DNA of 64,000 nucleotides from positions 1 through 64,000 of the forward strand of contig JAKCPI010026326.1 of assembly GCA_023213315.1 (NCBI GenBank), written 5' to 3'. The DNA comes from Euborellia annulipes (lineage: Eukaryota; Arthropoda; Insecta; Dermaptera; Anisolabididae). The notes beneath the pieces were generated by a model, which ran no database searches, was not told the DNA's origin, and saw nothing but the letters and a program-made list of their open reading frames with translations. This document shows, one piece after another, positions 12,640 through 24,400 of this stretch; position 1 is the first letter of the stretch; each line of letters starts with the position of its first letter. Both the position numbers and the translations under genes were made by a program.

Positions 12640-13377
12640 TGCTCTCGAAACGACAAATGATTCCTCCAAGACATGCAAAATGACCTTCTCTTCGGAGGCA
12701 AGATGGCCATTCTCGGAGGAGATTTCCGTCAAGTGGATATGCGTGCATCAAGAGAAGTGTCCTGTGGCCACATTTCCGAACCCTTCGCCTCTTCTTCAAC
12801 ATCCGAGTGACAAGTGACAACGGGAGACGCATTTTGGATCAACTTCCTTCTTCGGGTCGGTAATAGAAGTGCAAACGACGAAATGGACTGATGATATCAC
12901 CCAGACCGAAAACATCGTCACAAAGGAACCGGTTTTAATTAACATTCAACCAATTGAATCATTGTTGTTTTATCATACAGATTTTATTGATAACACTAAT
13001 TCTAATTTTAGGTCTTCGGAGATAAGATTGAAGGCGCAACTATTGCTCGCGATTCTCGCACCAAAGAACATCGACGTCGACCGTCTTAACGGATGGTGCC
13101 TGAGTAATATGTGTACATATCCATCGATGAGGCCATTTGCGAAAATTCATCAGATGCCATACATTACCGGGTGAAGTTCCTGCATAAGATCCGCCATGCA
13201 AGCCTTCCTCCTCACATTCTTCGACTTCGTCGTGGAGCGATCGTCATGCTCATCAAGAACCTCGACGTAGGATCGGGCCTCTGCAATGGCACACGTCTCT
13301 CAATCGAACAGTTCGGCCGTCAAACCGTTGGTTGCAAAATTGTGGAGATAAAAAAGCCAATACGTCTCACGGATTGA
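12640..13377 (+). pseudogene. Helitron/PIF1-type helicase remnant
   Basis: The plus strand encodes a fragment containing GGKMAILGGDFRQ, the Walker B/motif III region of PIF1-family helicases carried by Helitrons. It is followed after stops by LPPHILRLRRGAIVMLIKNL and GLCNGTRL near 13210-13300, the C-terminal helicase signature. Stops and frame changes between the two blocks show it is dead. No Rep (HUH) domain is present here. Confidence 0.7.
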
Positions 13378-13661
13378 AAAATAAGGTAATTTATAGTAAA
13401 ATTTTTAAAATGTGGCCATTACCTATTAATTTAAATTTATTCATGAAAAATTGGAGAGGTTTTACCTCTCGGGGGCTGATAAAAAAAAGCAAATGAAACT
13501 ATTCTCCCAGCTTTAACGAGTATTGATCTTGCAAATCATCATAAATATTTAGATATATAAAATTTCTTGAGTTGAATGGCTGTAGATATTCAAATTAGAA
13601 ACAGGAACGGGAGCCTTCTCAGGAACAGCAGCCAGGATAAATAATAAAAATCTATATTTCG

Positions 13662-13704
13662 TTGCCGACGTTTCGGGTGCAAGTCGCACCCATCCTCAGG
13701 GCAA
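13662..13704 (-). ncRNA. Hammerhead-type ribozyme motif, intact core
   Basis: On the minus strand TTGCC, CTGAGGA, T, GGGTGC (stem II) loop GCACCC, GAAACGTC, GGCAA. Stem I is a perfect 5 bp TTGCC/GGCAA and stem II a perfect 6 bp pairing. The stems differ in sequence from those at 7509 but keep complementarity. Confidence 0.65.
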
Positions 13705-13843
13705 GCAAAATTGTCAAAATTTCGTACAAGTTGATCGGTACTTAAGAATAAATTCCATGTTTATACATGTATTCGTTAGTATGTACAGCAAAGAAAAACT
13801 ATTGCAAAGCGTTTTTACAGGCACGACATTCAAATAGCAAATG

Positions 13844-13845
<2 letters not shown>

Positions 13846-13876
<31 letters not shown>
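13846..13876. repeat. (TA)n microsatellite
   Basis: About 15 TA units. Similar short (AT)n tracts occur at 18114-18140, 33135-33151 and elsewhere. Confidence 0.9.
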
Positions 13877-13878
<2 letters not shown>

Positions 13879-13879
13879 A

Positions 13880-15020
13880 AAGTAAAAGCATCAAAAGAAT
13901 TTTATAATTGTTCACTTAAATCTAACTTTAATAATATTTATAGTTAACAACAAAAATCTTTTCAAAAAGAAATTATGCTTGTGAAAAATGAATTTGACAT
14001 TAGTCAAAAAAAAAAAAAAACTTACTAATGACTAAACTAGTGATTATTCAAACATGAAAATACATTTTCAGAGGGGGACTATTGAGCAATTTCCAAAAGG
14101 CCAAAACAGAGCATAGAGCTAAGCTAAGGTACAGAGTACACGGTACGTAATGTGCATGCCATTAGGTGATGTCTCCATTTTTCAAACTGACATTTCATTT
14201 TGTGATTATCCAAACTTTTCTAATCTTTCTCTCTCTAACAATTTACATACTGTCAGAACCGAAAAGACCTGCCAGGTATTTAACCAACGACTTATAAATG
14301 AGGCAGAAGAAGAGAAAAAAAATCCCAACACCTTTTGAACAACCCAACTGAATTGTGGCCATTCATCCCACTAATTGATTTGTGATGCCAAATGCCCTTC
14401 TGCCACACACACAAAATATAAATAAATAAATAAATAACCAGTTGAAAAATTACTCTTAGAACAAGAGTCAACCGGATTAATAATAATATTATATAGCTAT
14501 ATGATTGATTGCGTTTTAAATGTGAACACAAACGCGAAAAAATCACCTCATTAGCAAAATAGAAATTCCTATTCAATGATAAATTACTTTTTTCTATCTA
14601 ATCGAGTGCTTGTTTTATACAAGTAGTAGTTTTCGTCATTAATTATTTTAAATATATAATGATCATTTGATTTGAAAATGTTTTTAATGGTTGGTCCTGC
14701 GGAGAAGTAGCTTTTTGAATAGAAGGAAAAATTTCTCTCTCAAATATCCAAGGAGGACTGCTTCGGTAGGATACTAAAAGAAATGTTCCTAAATTTTGTT
14801 ATAAAACTGAGGGAAGTTTAGCAGATAAACTAATCAAACAATAGTTAAAATAGTTCACTTAGAGAGGTGTGAAAATTATTAGATTCAAGCAGAATTTATT
14901 ACAAAAAACATGTTTAATGTTTAAAAAAAATTTATTTACCAATTTAATACCTACAAATTAGTATTTTATATAAAGGATTGAAGAGGAAAGCAGGCAGGGA
15001 GCATCTATTAAACCCCTTTT
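13880..15020. other. AT-rich intergenic stretch, nothing recognised
   Basis: Short open frames only (for example 14150-14338 +, 14292-14576 -) without domains or supporting splice sites. Confidence 0.4.
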
Positions 15021-15022
15021 AC

Positions 15023-15064
15023 GCAAAACATTTCGGCCGATTTAATCATGCTATCTTCAGTTGC
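15023..15064 (-). ncRNA. Decayed hammerhead-type motif
   Basis: Minus strand: GCAA, CTGAAGA, T, AGC ... GGCC, GAAATGTT, TTGC. Stem I GCAA/TTGC pairs; stem II and the GAAAC box are damaged. Confidence 0.4.
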
Positions 15065-15359
15065 ATTGGAGTTTTTTAGTAAATAGGGGAGTTTTCAACA
15101 GTTGTTTCATAATCTTATTATGAACAGACTTGAAAACTCTATGTGTATCAATAGATGTTCCCTGCCTGGCAGCTTTCTTCTTCAATCCTTTAGTCAATTC
15201 TGCACAGCCACTTTCTACATTAAATTAGTATTTTGTATGCATTCCTTTAAGCAATCCCTTGATCTTGTCCTAGTATCTTACCAATATGGGCCACAATGTA
15301 GAAATTGAAATTTGAAGAATTTTTGTTTTGAGTCTAATCATTTTCACACATCTGTAAAT

Positions 15360-15684
15360 CAGTGGCTCAACTAGGATTTGCTCCTGGCCCCCGCCCCCCC
15401 CCCCAGGAGGGTTTGGAATAAGAAAATCTAGTAGAATAAATAAAAGGCCAATCAGCAGTTTCTATGTTTTTTTTATTATAGAACCCACATCGACGTTTCG
15501 GTCGACTATGCAAGGAACTTTTTTTCAAATAAAAAGACAGCCTTCTATTTTTTCTTTTCTATTTGTAATATACAGTACATAATACCTGTTATACAGGTCC
15601 TGTATAATATATAGCATTTTTTTTCTCTTCTGGGGAGGGGGGGGGGGGGGGTAAAACTCTAAACACCTCCATGTTGCGCCACAG
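15360..15684. mobile_element. hAT-like non-autonomous element
   Basis: Imperfect terminal inverted repeats cagtggctcaactagg and ccatgttgcgccacag, with C- and G-runs just inside the ends. It contains part of a Penelope-type motif (gacgtttcggtc, 15492-15503). No convincing target duplication was found. Confidence 0.45.
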
Positions 15685-16160
15685 TTTAAATACAAATTAT
15701 CATCATTTCACTCTAACTTTATATTAATTTTTAGAAATAACCAAATAAAGAAAAGAGTTTGGTCGATGCAGCTAGGTATAATGCCTCCAATGAAAAGTTT
15801 TTATTTTTTTTTAGGACATTCTATTATTTACTTGTCAGCTTTACTTTTGTCCTGATAAAACGACATAATTCGATTTGGCCAGGTGTTTGAACATGGCAGG
15901 TATATTGTTACATTTTTTTTATATAAAACATATTTTGGATCAGCAAGTTGACACGTTCTGACCCAAGCTCTTAATGACAGGCTTAATACCTGTTTGCATC
16001 CTCTAACAAACCTATTTTCCACAGCCTCTCGTATTGCATCAAACAAATTAAAGAACTAAATAATAATCTGGCGTATTTTACAACTTTCGTTAATTAAGTC
16101 ATAACTAGAATTCCTTTAGCTAAATAATTTTTTTTTCTTATATGATCTATATACTGTATA

Positions 16161-16673
16161 CGAGGTGTGTACAGAAAGAAACCGAAGTTTTGCTGTAACA
16201 GCTTTATTGCTCCTCTATGGTTTGGAAACAACGTCCTTTCAACGTGTTTTTAAGTTTGGGGAACAGGAAAAAGGATGCTGTGCACAGGAAGAAGCCTGAA
16301 TTGTGGGAAAACCAAAGTTGGATGTTTGAACATGACAATGCGCCGCTCACGCAAATTTTCACTCCTGGTCTGCAGCTACCTAGCAAAACCCCACCGTATT
16401 CTCCGGACCTAGTTCCAGCAGACTTTTTCCTGTTTCCCAAACTAATAAACAAGTTGAAAGGATGTCGTTTCCAAATCATAGAGGAGATACAAGACAAGAA
16501 GCCTGCGCGCTGTCCTTCAAAATTCCAGGAGGCGTTCCAAAAATGGAAGAAACCATTGGTGTATTGCCAGCAGAGGAGACTATTTTGAAGGGGATAGTGC
16601 TTATAATGTTGTACAATAAGCAATAAAGTTGGCTGATACAGCAAAACTTCGGTTTCTTTTTGTACACACCTCG
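16161..16673. mobile_element. mariner element folded into two 3' ends
   Basis: TA target duplications flank inverted repeats of about 38 bp starting cgaggtgtgtaca. Both sides carry the C-terminal part of a mariner transposase pointing outwards: the plus-strand copy on the right and a shorter minus-strand copy on the left. A normal mariner has one 5' and one 3' end; here both are 3' ends, so it is an inverted, internally deleted derivative of 513 bp. Confidence 0.8.
16217..16588 (+). pseudogene. mariner transposase C-terminal remnant
   Basis: The plus frame has EHDNAP, containing the second catalytic Asp block of mariner transposases (HDNAPxH, here with T for the final H), then PPYSPDLVPADFFLFPKL. 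PxDFFLFPKLK is characteristic and includes the third catalytic Asp. The first Asp and the whole DNA-binding half are missing. A shorter inverted copy, FFLFPKLKNTLKG, lies at about 16205-16275 on the minus strand. Confidence 0.75.
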
Positions 16674-17197
16674 TATTCTACTGTATATATATATATATAG
16701 TATTAGTAATTTTTTTTATAAAATTGTACTTAATATAAATTCAATTTAAACTTGACATTTATGTAATTTTTTTCATGAAATTTTGTTGTTTTTTTCTAGG
16801 ATTTCCGCGGAGGCCTTGAATATTCAAACCAATTTCTTGCTCTCAACCTGTTCTTTCCTTATGAAGGCTCAAACGGATGCAATCTGAATATTCTGCTAAA
16901 GTCCACGATAGACAAGGGTATTGTATCTATAATTTTGAAAAATTAATAACAAATAACCTGCCAGGCTTTGATTTATTAATATGAAAGCTAAACATATGAA
17001 GGATAAATGCAACTATCTCCACTTTTTAAAATTTTAAATAAGGAAAACTCATACATAACAGACTAATTTGAACTTATTTTGTATTTTTATAAAGATAAGT
17101 TCATAAATAAATGTGAATATTAAAGAATTATATTGAATTCAGGAAAGGTAAGAAAAGAAGCAGCAAATGATAACAAAGCTTTTGTATACCAAAGCCG

Positions 17198-17242
17198 AAG
17201 GAGATATTTCGGGTGAAATTTTATTTATCCATCTTCAACCCT
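17198..17242 (-). ncRNA. Decayed hammerhead-type motif
   Basis: Minus strand: TTGAAGA, T, GG..., GGGT/ACCC-like stem II, GAAATATC. The first core C is T and the GAAAC box is altered. Confidence 0.35.
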
Positions 17243-17754
17243 TTTAGCCAATTTTTGTTGAGGCACAAAGTTGTCAATTGCCTGGTACGAGATGTACGAT
17301 TGAATAAATGTCGGCTTACAAATTTGTTAAATAAAATTTCGTTCTAAACGTCGCCTGCTTTGGCATCCAAAGACTATGTTATTATTTGCTGCTCCTGTAT
17401 TTATCTTTCCTGGTTTCTAATATCAATAGAATCTTCTCTTCTAATTATATAAATTATATATATATATATAGAAAAACAAATATTGGCGGAAGTAACTTGT
17501 TCATTGTATTTCGCAATTTTTTTTTCATCTTTGCAATGAAAATGTCATATGGCTTGAGGAGATCAACATTTAGAGTAAGTCTAAATGAAAAATGCATTAT
17601 ACAAAAGTAGAGAATGTGACTTTTGCAATTAAACCGGTGTTCAATATTTGAATATCAAATTTATAAATTTATTCTACAGTTAAGAAGGAATAATTCACAA
17701 GATGAATATAACCAAATTTTATTTCATTTTATTTAATAAAAATTCTTAATCACT

Positions 17755-17794
17755 TGCTAACGTTTCGGTTCGTGTTTGAACCATCTTCAGAGCT
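17755..17794 (-). ncRNA. Hammerhead-type ribozyme motif, intact core
   Basis: Minus strand: GCT, CTGAAGA, T, GGTTC loop GAACC, GAAACGTT, AGC. Stem II is a perfect 5 bp; stem I is 3 bp. A related copy in the opposite orientation is at 20783-20823, with matching flanks. Confidence 0.55.
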
Positions 17795-18110
17795 ACTTTA
17801 TACTATATTATCTTTATCCTTATAATAGTTTGAATGTATTGTATAAAAACATAGAGACAAAATCACAGCTATGATATATTTAATATAATGTTTTGTTTTT
17901 TTACATTTGTAAAAGAAATTATCTTGTTTTTCTTTGATTTTAGGAGAAAGGGGGCAACGGCCCCAACTCTTATTTTTAGAATTTTCTTAAATTAGATATG
18001 TATGAACCTTATAATTACTTAATTAAGATTCAATTACATTACAAACTATAAAATGGAAAATTTTATTTTATATAGTTTCATCAGAAATTCTAATTAAATT
18101 ATATTCAAGG

Positions 18111-18145
<35 letters not shown>

Positions 18146-18469
18146 TATATACATTATTAACCTTCCTCCTTGCATGTTAAATAATTTTTATAAGACTTCA
18201 TCATTTAACTACTAAATTATTCTCAAGAACAAAAAACGAGAAAGAATTTAATAGCACTTGGCTTTAAATATTCAGGGAGAGGAAAATAGAAGAGTGAGAA
18301 AGAGAGAACCAGCTCAACGCTCTCTAGTGATGGAAAAGGAAACTTTACATTTGCTGCGCTTCTTTCAAATTGAATTGCATCAGGGGTCAACCATCGTTTT
18401 TTGGTTACATTGACGAGAACAAAATTGTAGAGAAGAATTTTCACGACATGGTCTGTCTGTGGGTGTGTG

Positions 18470-18975
18470 GGTGGGGGTGTGTTCAATTTTAAGGATGAAG
18501 GAATTGAGCTAGGAGGTTGAAATTTTATATTTGAGTAAGGTACCCCCCTGGGACGTGACACGAAGCGTTTGAACAATATCGGCCAAAAAGTACTAGTACT
18601 TTACTGATATACTTTTTCAGTTTTTATCGATTTTCTCAAAATTCGCTCCAGCGATTTTGATTAAAATTCAAAAATCAATTATTTTTTAGATGCTCTTTAA
18701 AATGTATATTCTCATTTTGCCATTGAAATCTTCTGAAGACTACTTTACTTTTGTACTACATAGGAAAGATAGGAGAAATGGTTGCTAATGTAACAAAATA
18801 TAAATATTTTCCCATACTTATAAATTTTACATTTTGAAATTCGAAAGTACCGTACTGTTGGAAACTAAATATATATCGACATAAAAAATCTGGTGTGACA
18901 AGCACAGAACACAACTTTCTCTTGCCGAAGGGTAAAAGAAAGTCGTGTGCTGTCACACCAGATTTTTTGTAAAAG
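18470..18975 (+). repeat. Dispersed repeat with ctggtgtg hairpin end
   Basis: Blocks gaattgagctaggaggttg, gacgtgacacgaagcg, aaaaagtactagtactttac and aaatcaattattttttagat lead into a palindrome at 18882-18968 with outer arms aaaaaatctggtgtgac and gtcacaccagatttttt. Partial copies lie at 8520-8895, 19910-20260 and 22190-22430. Confidence 0.65.
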
Positions 18976-19090
18976 GTCACCTCATAGAGGTTTTTTCAAT
19001 TTCACAATCTTTTTAATTTATTATTAAGTATTTGATTGCTTGATTAGCTTTGGATTCGAATTCTCTCCTTAAACATTTTAATTCCATATT

Positions 19091-19314
19091 CAGTAGAGTC
19101 GTGCTAACCCGGACTTCGGCATACAGGCTAATCCGGCGTATTGAAAATCATAAAAAGGGATAAATTAAAAAAATAAAGTGTCATTACAGATTTTTCAGGA
19201 GATAAATATGTATCCATTATGTAGTATTATGTATAAATTTTGCATTATATTAAATGTTTCGGGTAATCCGGAAAAAGGCCCAGTCCCGTTTAGGCCGGAT
19301 TAGCAAGACTACTG
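19091..19314. mobile_element. pogo/Tigger-like MITE
   Basis: Termini cagtagagtcgtgctaaccc and ccggattagcaagactactg are inverted repeats of the CAGTAG...TAAYCCGG type typical of pogo/Tigger elements. The 224 bp interior has no coding. The right flank begins TA; the left flank TT may be a decayed TA. Confidence 0.65.
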
Positions 19315-20020
19315 TATGTAATTTTTAATATCAGAATTGGAAATGTTTCTGGGTCATAAAACAATTAAAACTATTAATTAATCTATTGCTAAGCTTCGAA
19401 TGATTGCCTTTAAAGTAAGATTTTTCTCTATTATAGGTTTTGGAAGTCTATTCTCTCCAAATTTGGAATTAACAGAATCTCAGAAGATGTGAAACCATCT
19501 ACGAAAAAACACAAGCTTATTTTGCCTGCCTTCGTCTAATTCTACGCCAGCGAGGACAATTTCTACTCAAAAAAGTAAAGAAATTCGATAAATAAAAACA
19601 TTTCGGCCTCAAGAAAAGGAAACTTTCTTAGCTCGGGTAATTTATATTCGCAACTTTTTTTTTTTTTTTAATATAATAAATAAAGTGTCGTGACCATCTA
19701 AAATCGCATCCACAGGCGTAAATTTAATTCTATTTTTATATACAAAACTCAATTGAGAACATATATATTATAGATCCACTGAAAAAGGAGATCTGGGAAA
19801 TATTTGGAAATAAATTTCTCTTTTTACGCAATAAACTGCTGAAAATTTAGAATTTTTCTTTTTTTTTATGATAGGCCCTATACACGTTTTGAGGTCCAAA
19901 AAAAATGTTTTTCACAACATGGTCTGTCTGCCTGTGTGTATTCAATTTAAAGCATGAAAGGAATTGAGCTAGGAGTTTCAAATTTTATATTTAAGTTTAT
20001 TTAACAAAGCTGTGAGTGTT

Positions 20021-20112
20021 TATTGTTGGTGAGGCCAAACGCCCCATGGCCCCTGGGAGTCGAACCCAGGATCTCCGGGGCTGTCGATTGCACCAGGCCG
20101 CCGGACCCTCGA
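20021..20112 (-). repeat. tRNA-like SINE head (family D)
   Basis: Minus strand carries TTGGTGTAGGTCGAGGGTCC (A-box-like) and GGGTTCGACTCCCAGG (B-box-like, self-complementary T arm). It is GC-rich against its surroundings. It does not fold into a clean tRNA, so it is treated as a SINE and not a functional tRNA gene. Confidence 0.55.
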
Positions 20113-20280
20113 CCTACACCAACATATTATATACATATTAAAGTTAGTTACCCTCTGAGAAGTAACACGAAGCTTTTGATCAAAATCGCCCAAAAAGTAC
20201 TAATACTTTACTGATGCACTTTTTCAGTTTTTTTTTTCGATGAATATTCTCATTTTTGATAGGTGAAAAGGTGAAGAAAA

Positions 20281-20452
20281 TCTGCAGTTAGTTGTATTTC
20301 ATTATTTTATTCCCACCATGTTGACGTTTCGATCCCGGTAACATAACATCCACCTGTTCTGAGGATGATCTCAACCGGGATCGAAACGTCAACGTGGTGG
20401 GAATAAAATAATGAAATACAACTAGCTGCAGATTTTCTTCACCTTTTCAATC
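20281..20452. repeat. Fold-back with 65-75 bp arms around a hammerhead-type motif
   Basis: Left arm (gaaaatctgcag, ttgtatttcattattttatt, gttgacgtttcgatcccgg) is the near-perfect inverse of the right arm. The same family recurs at 52850-53105. The apical part of the right arm contains the ribozyme-like motif at 20356-20393. Confidence 0.75.
20356..20393 (+). ncRNA. Hammerhead-type ribozyme motif, intact core
   Basis: GTT, CTGAGGA, T, GATC...GATC (stem II), GAAACGTC, AAC. The left arm of the fold-back carries a GACGTTTC box without its own CTGA part. Confidence 0.55.
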
Positions 20453-20492
20453 TACAGTCCTGGGTGAGTGCAAATTAAACATATATCCACAC

Positions 20493-20575
20493 AAAAAAAT
20501 CTGGTGTTCACAGAACTCACCTTTCGATTACCGAAAGTAAGAGAAAGTGCTGTGCGACCGTCACACCAGATTTTT
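20493..20575. repeat. Palindromic ctggtgtg-type repeat
   Basis: aaaaaaatctggtgttcaca at the left and gtcacaccagattttt at the right; the centre is tcgattaccgaaagtaaga. Confidence 0.6.
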
Positions 20576-20782
20576 TAAAATTAAATTTGGAATAAATTAA
20601 ATACCGAAAGAAATAAAATTATTTTTATATTTTTTAATAATAATTGACCAAGAATAATTAATGAAGTGAAAAAAGAAAAATATTTTTATTTTTATTTCTT
20701 ATTTATATTTTTATTTTCATTGCCTAAGACTGTATATACCGTATAAGTAATGTATTGTTTAAAAACATAAAGACAAAATCAC

Positions 20783-20823
20783 AGCTCCGATGATGGTTCG
20801 AACCCGAACCGAAACGTCAGCAA
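20783..20823 (+). ncRNA. Decayed hammerhead-type motif
   Basis: AGCT, CCGATGA, T, GGTTCG...CGAACC, GAAACGTC, AGC. The core CTGA reads CCGA. Stem II is a perfect 6 bp. Confidence 0.4.
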
Positions 20824-21224
20824 GTGATTAATATTTTTTATTAAAATCGAATGAAATAAATTTGGCTGCTTTCTTCTTGGGAAATTATTCCTTATTATCC
20901 TGAATACATTACTACAGCTATAATCAAATATTCAATTACTATAATATTTTTATTCTAATTTTTTCTTCATCTAATAGAACTTGACCTCTATCCTGAATCG
21001 AAATTGAAATGTCTCCCTTAAGAGTAATTCTATCTATCCTGGGAATAAATATTTGCTTTGATCCGTAGATGGAGTGGGAACTTAAGAGAAAAAAAAATAA
21101 ATAAAAAAGGTATTTATTTATCGACAACTGAAAAAAAATCGTTAGCAGATGCCCTTTCACTCTTTGGGTACATATATCCCCAGTTTCTTGGGTAACTGCT
21201 CAGGTTGAACTTGTTTTTTTTTTT

Positions 21225-21416
21225 TTTTAAGGGGCGCCAAGCGGGCTGGTTGGGTTCGTCAGGGTTACAGGTGTCCGTCGACGCATGCCCTGTTCTCTTT
21301 CTCTCTCTCTCTCTCCCTTTAACACACGTATTCCCTTCGAAGGGAAGAATCGATCCCGGGTCCCGAAACCCGCCCGTTCTCATTCCCATTGAATGTCAAT
21401 CCATTCGGGCGCCACC
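21225..21416 (+). promoter_or_regulatory. GC-rich 5' leader/promoter region of the Rab gene
   Basis: A CpG-containing island-like stretch in an AT-rich region directly precedes the Rab start codon. It includes a CT microsatellite (21297-21316) and ends gccaccATGG, an ideal Kozak context. No TATA box is clear. The transcription start cannot be placed. Confidence 0.45.
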
Positions 21417-24400
21417 ATGGCGTTAGACTTTGCTGCTACTTATAAAGTTCTTGTATTAGGCGATTCGAATGTAGGCAAAACTTGTATTGTGCATCGATAT
21501 TGTGACGAACGTTATTATGATACTTATATCTCTACTATAGGTGAGTGTGTGCCAGCCAATACAAAAAACCAGTTACAGGTCATGGGTTTCTCCAGGCCAA
21601 TCGAAATTTTATTTATTCTTTTTACCCTATATATAGGGAAAGTATTCGATTCATGTCATAAATTCGATGTCGAGATTTTGATGGATCTTCACGTTTTATT
21701 TATATTAATTTTATAGTTTCAAAATTCTACCTCGCCTTGGATTAAAAATAATTTTGAAAATTTTCACTCAAGGGTGGGAGATGATGAGTCAGTCAATCAA
21801 GACAAATTCTATATAGGGTTAGATTTTCAAAAAAAAAAAATTAATTCAATATTTGAAAAAAGAATAATTGTCGAAAAAATTTAATTTTATATAAATTTTG
21901 CCAGAAAAATTTTGAAATAATATCGAATATTTGTTTGTATCTTTACTGGGTCAAAGAAGTAATTTTCACTCTCTCAAAATATTTCCTGGTTCATTACTAA
22001 TACTGACATTATAGAGTAGAAGACAGACAGAAAAGATCAATTTGCGGGACCCACTTTTTTGGACTCAAGGGACCTAAAAACATTTATATCCATCCAAATT
22101 TTATATTTATGTAATAAAATTATATTTTTACTTTTTCTTACCTATATATGTAATATAGTTCCTGGATGACCCAGCTATAGCTCGGTGTTTTTTATATAAA
22201 ATTGGAAAAAACTAAAAAAGTACATCAGTAAAGTACTAGTACCCGAGGTTTTCCAAAGACGAGATCAAACAGAATTTGTTTTCTATCCTGGAAATAGTAA
22301 ATATTTAAAATTTCAAAGAAAACTTAAAAATAATTTTGAGAAAATTGGAAAAAACTAAAAAAGTACATCAGTAAAGTATTAGTATCCGAATTTTCTCAAA
22401 GATGAGACCTAGCGTAATTTCATTTTCGTACCTAAAATAGTATTGTTCTTGTTAAAATTGTTGAAAATTTATGACTTAAAATAAAAGCGTGGGGCGCTTC
22501 GAAGTGATTCCGAGACTCTTAAGAATTGACAATTCCTTAAGCGCCCTACGCTTTTATTTTAAATCATAAATATTCAACAATTTTAACAAGAGCAAATAAA
22601 TTATTTCTCTCTTTTTAAATTAAAAATTTTAAATTTAAATAAAAGCATCTTTTTCAAATGTTTTTTTTTTTTTTTTTTATTATATTTATAATCTATTCAT
22701 AGTATTAAAAAATCTGGTGTGACAAGCACAGAACACAACTTTCGATTACCGAAGGTAAGAGAAAGTTGTGTTCAGGTCCAGGGCGCTTTTCCACTTGTAC
22801 TATATAAACCAAAGTAATTCATTCAGATAGAAGATGAAATAAAAACAAGTCTTTTTATGTCATCTTCTATCTGTATTATGGCCACGGGCGGATACAAGGG
22901 GGGGGGGTAAAGGGAGTAATTACCTCCCCCCCCGAGATTCGAAAAAAATACCTTTTTTTCGCAAAAAAATTTATTTTTAATGTACAATTTTTAAAATTAA
23001 TACTTAAAAATTTAATGTGTATTTATATTCTGGCAAACAAGTACAGAATGCGCTTTTAAATTACCGAAATTAAAAAAAAATAGTGTGCTGTGGGACGAGT
23101 CACACCAGATTACCCCCCCCCCCCCCCCCCCGAGAAACACCTCTGGATCCGCCCTTGATTACGGCCTTCCTCCACATTGTCTTCAAAGCAATTCACCTTT
23201 CTTCGGTAAATTTGATTGTAATTGAACACATTTATTATATTATCCTTTATTATTTAATTAAATATTATTAACAGCACCGGTTTTTATGTTGCAGTTATAC
23301 CTTCCACTGTGCTTTGTTCACTTACTAAATTTGTCGCTCTTTATTTCACTTGATAGGAACAAAATTAGTCAAAATTAGTTTTGAGCTTTTAATAGAATTA
23401 AGAATAAATTAACATATTAAAAATAATATGTTCTTAATCATAACTCTTAACTTCTTTATTTTAAAGAAATGTAGGCCTATACCATAATGAGGCTCCATTT
23501 CCCTCTCTTGTTATTAAACACCTATTTTGAGATCGTGTTTTATTACGAACACATAAAATAATATTATTTAATTATAAATATATCAATAAAGTATTAAGAG
23601 GTGAGGTGAGAGAGGAGGGGAGGGAAAGTTGTTAAAGATTCCTCCCTTGGGAAATCACCCATGACCTTCCTTTACAGATAGCTTCGCAAAGTTATTTATT
23701 TATTTATTTTTTCAATTTCCTCTTTAATCAAAGTAAAAGTTTTAAATTCGAAAAAGACCCAGGTTATCAGAAAAAGAGCTACATGCATTCAACTTAATTC
23801 TTTAATTATTTTACTTTTTTACTTTCTCTTACCCTATATATGAAATAAATTGAGAGAGAAAGTATTGCGTTCATGTCAAAAATTCGATATCCAGATTTTG
23901 ATGGATGTTTTGAGGTCCAAAAAAGTGGGTCCCGCAAATTGGGTGTGTGTGTGTGTAACGATTCTATTTATATAATTCACTAATATAGCAAGTTTGCGAG
24001 ATATGTTTGTGCTTAAGATTGGGCAAAATTGCACCCCCTGGAGTCGAACCAGGACCTCCACGCGTTCGCGGCGGGTGGACTACCCTTATCCTAGGGCGCC
24101 GGCCCAATAAGCACAACATTTCGCACCGCCTATTATAGTAATGAAATTAAAATCAATGCCTAGAGAAAGATCTTAAAATCTTACTTGGTAGATGGCGTGC
24201 AGTTTTTAAGATCTTTCTCTAGGCAATGAAATTTTAATTTCATTAGTATAATAGGCGGATGCGAGATGTTCTGCTTATTGGGCCGGCGCCCTAGGATAAG
24301 GGTAGTCCACCCCTCGCAAGCTTGGAGGTCCTGGTTCGACTCCAGGGGGTGCAATTTTGCTCAATCTTAAGCACAATCTCGCAAACTTGCTGTCTTAAAC

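Noticed and set aside
20021..20112. tRNA gene on the minus strand
   Set aside because: T-arm-like GGGTTCGACTCCC is good, but the rest does not close as a cloverleaf. Treated as a SINE head.
24028..24365. Functional tRNA genes
   Set aside because: B-box sequence and part of a T arm are present, but I cannot build an acceptor stem, D arm and anticodon arm together. Repeated copies with a shared non-tRNA tail indicate SINEs.
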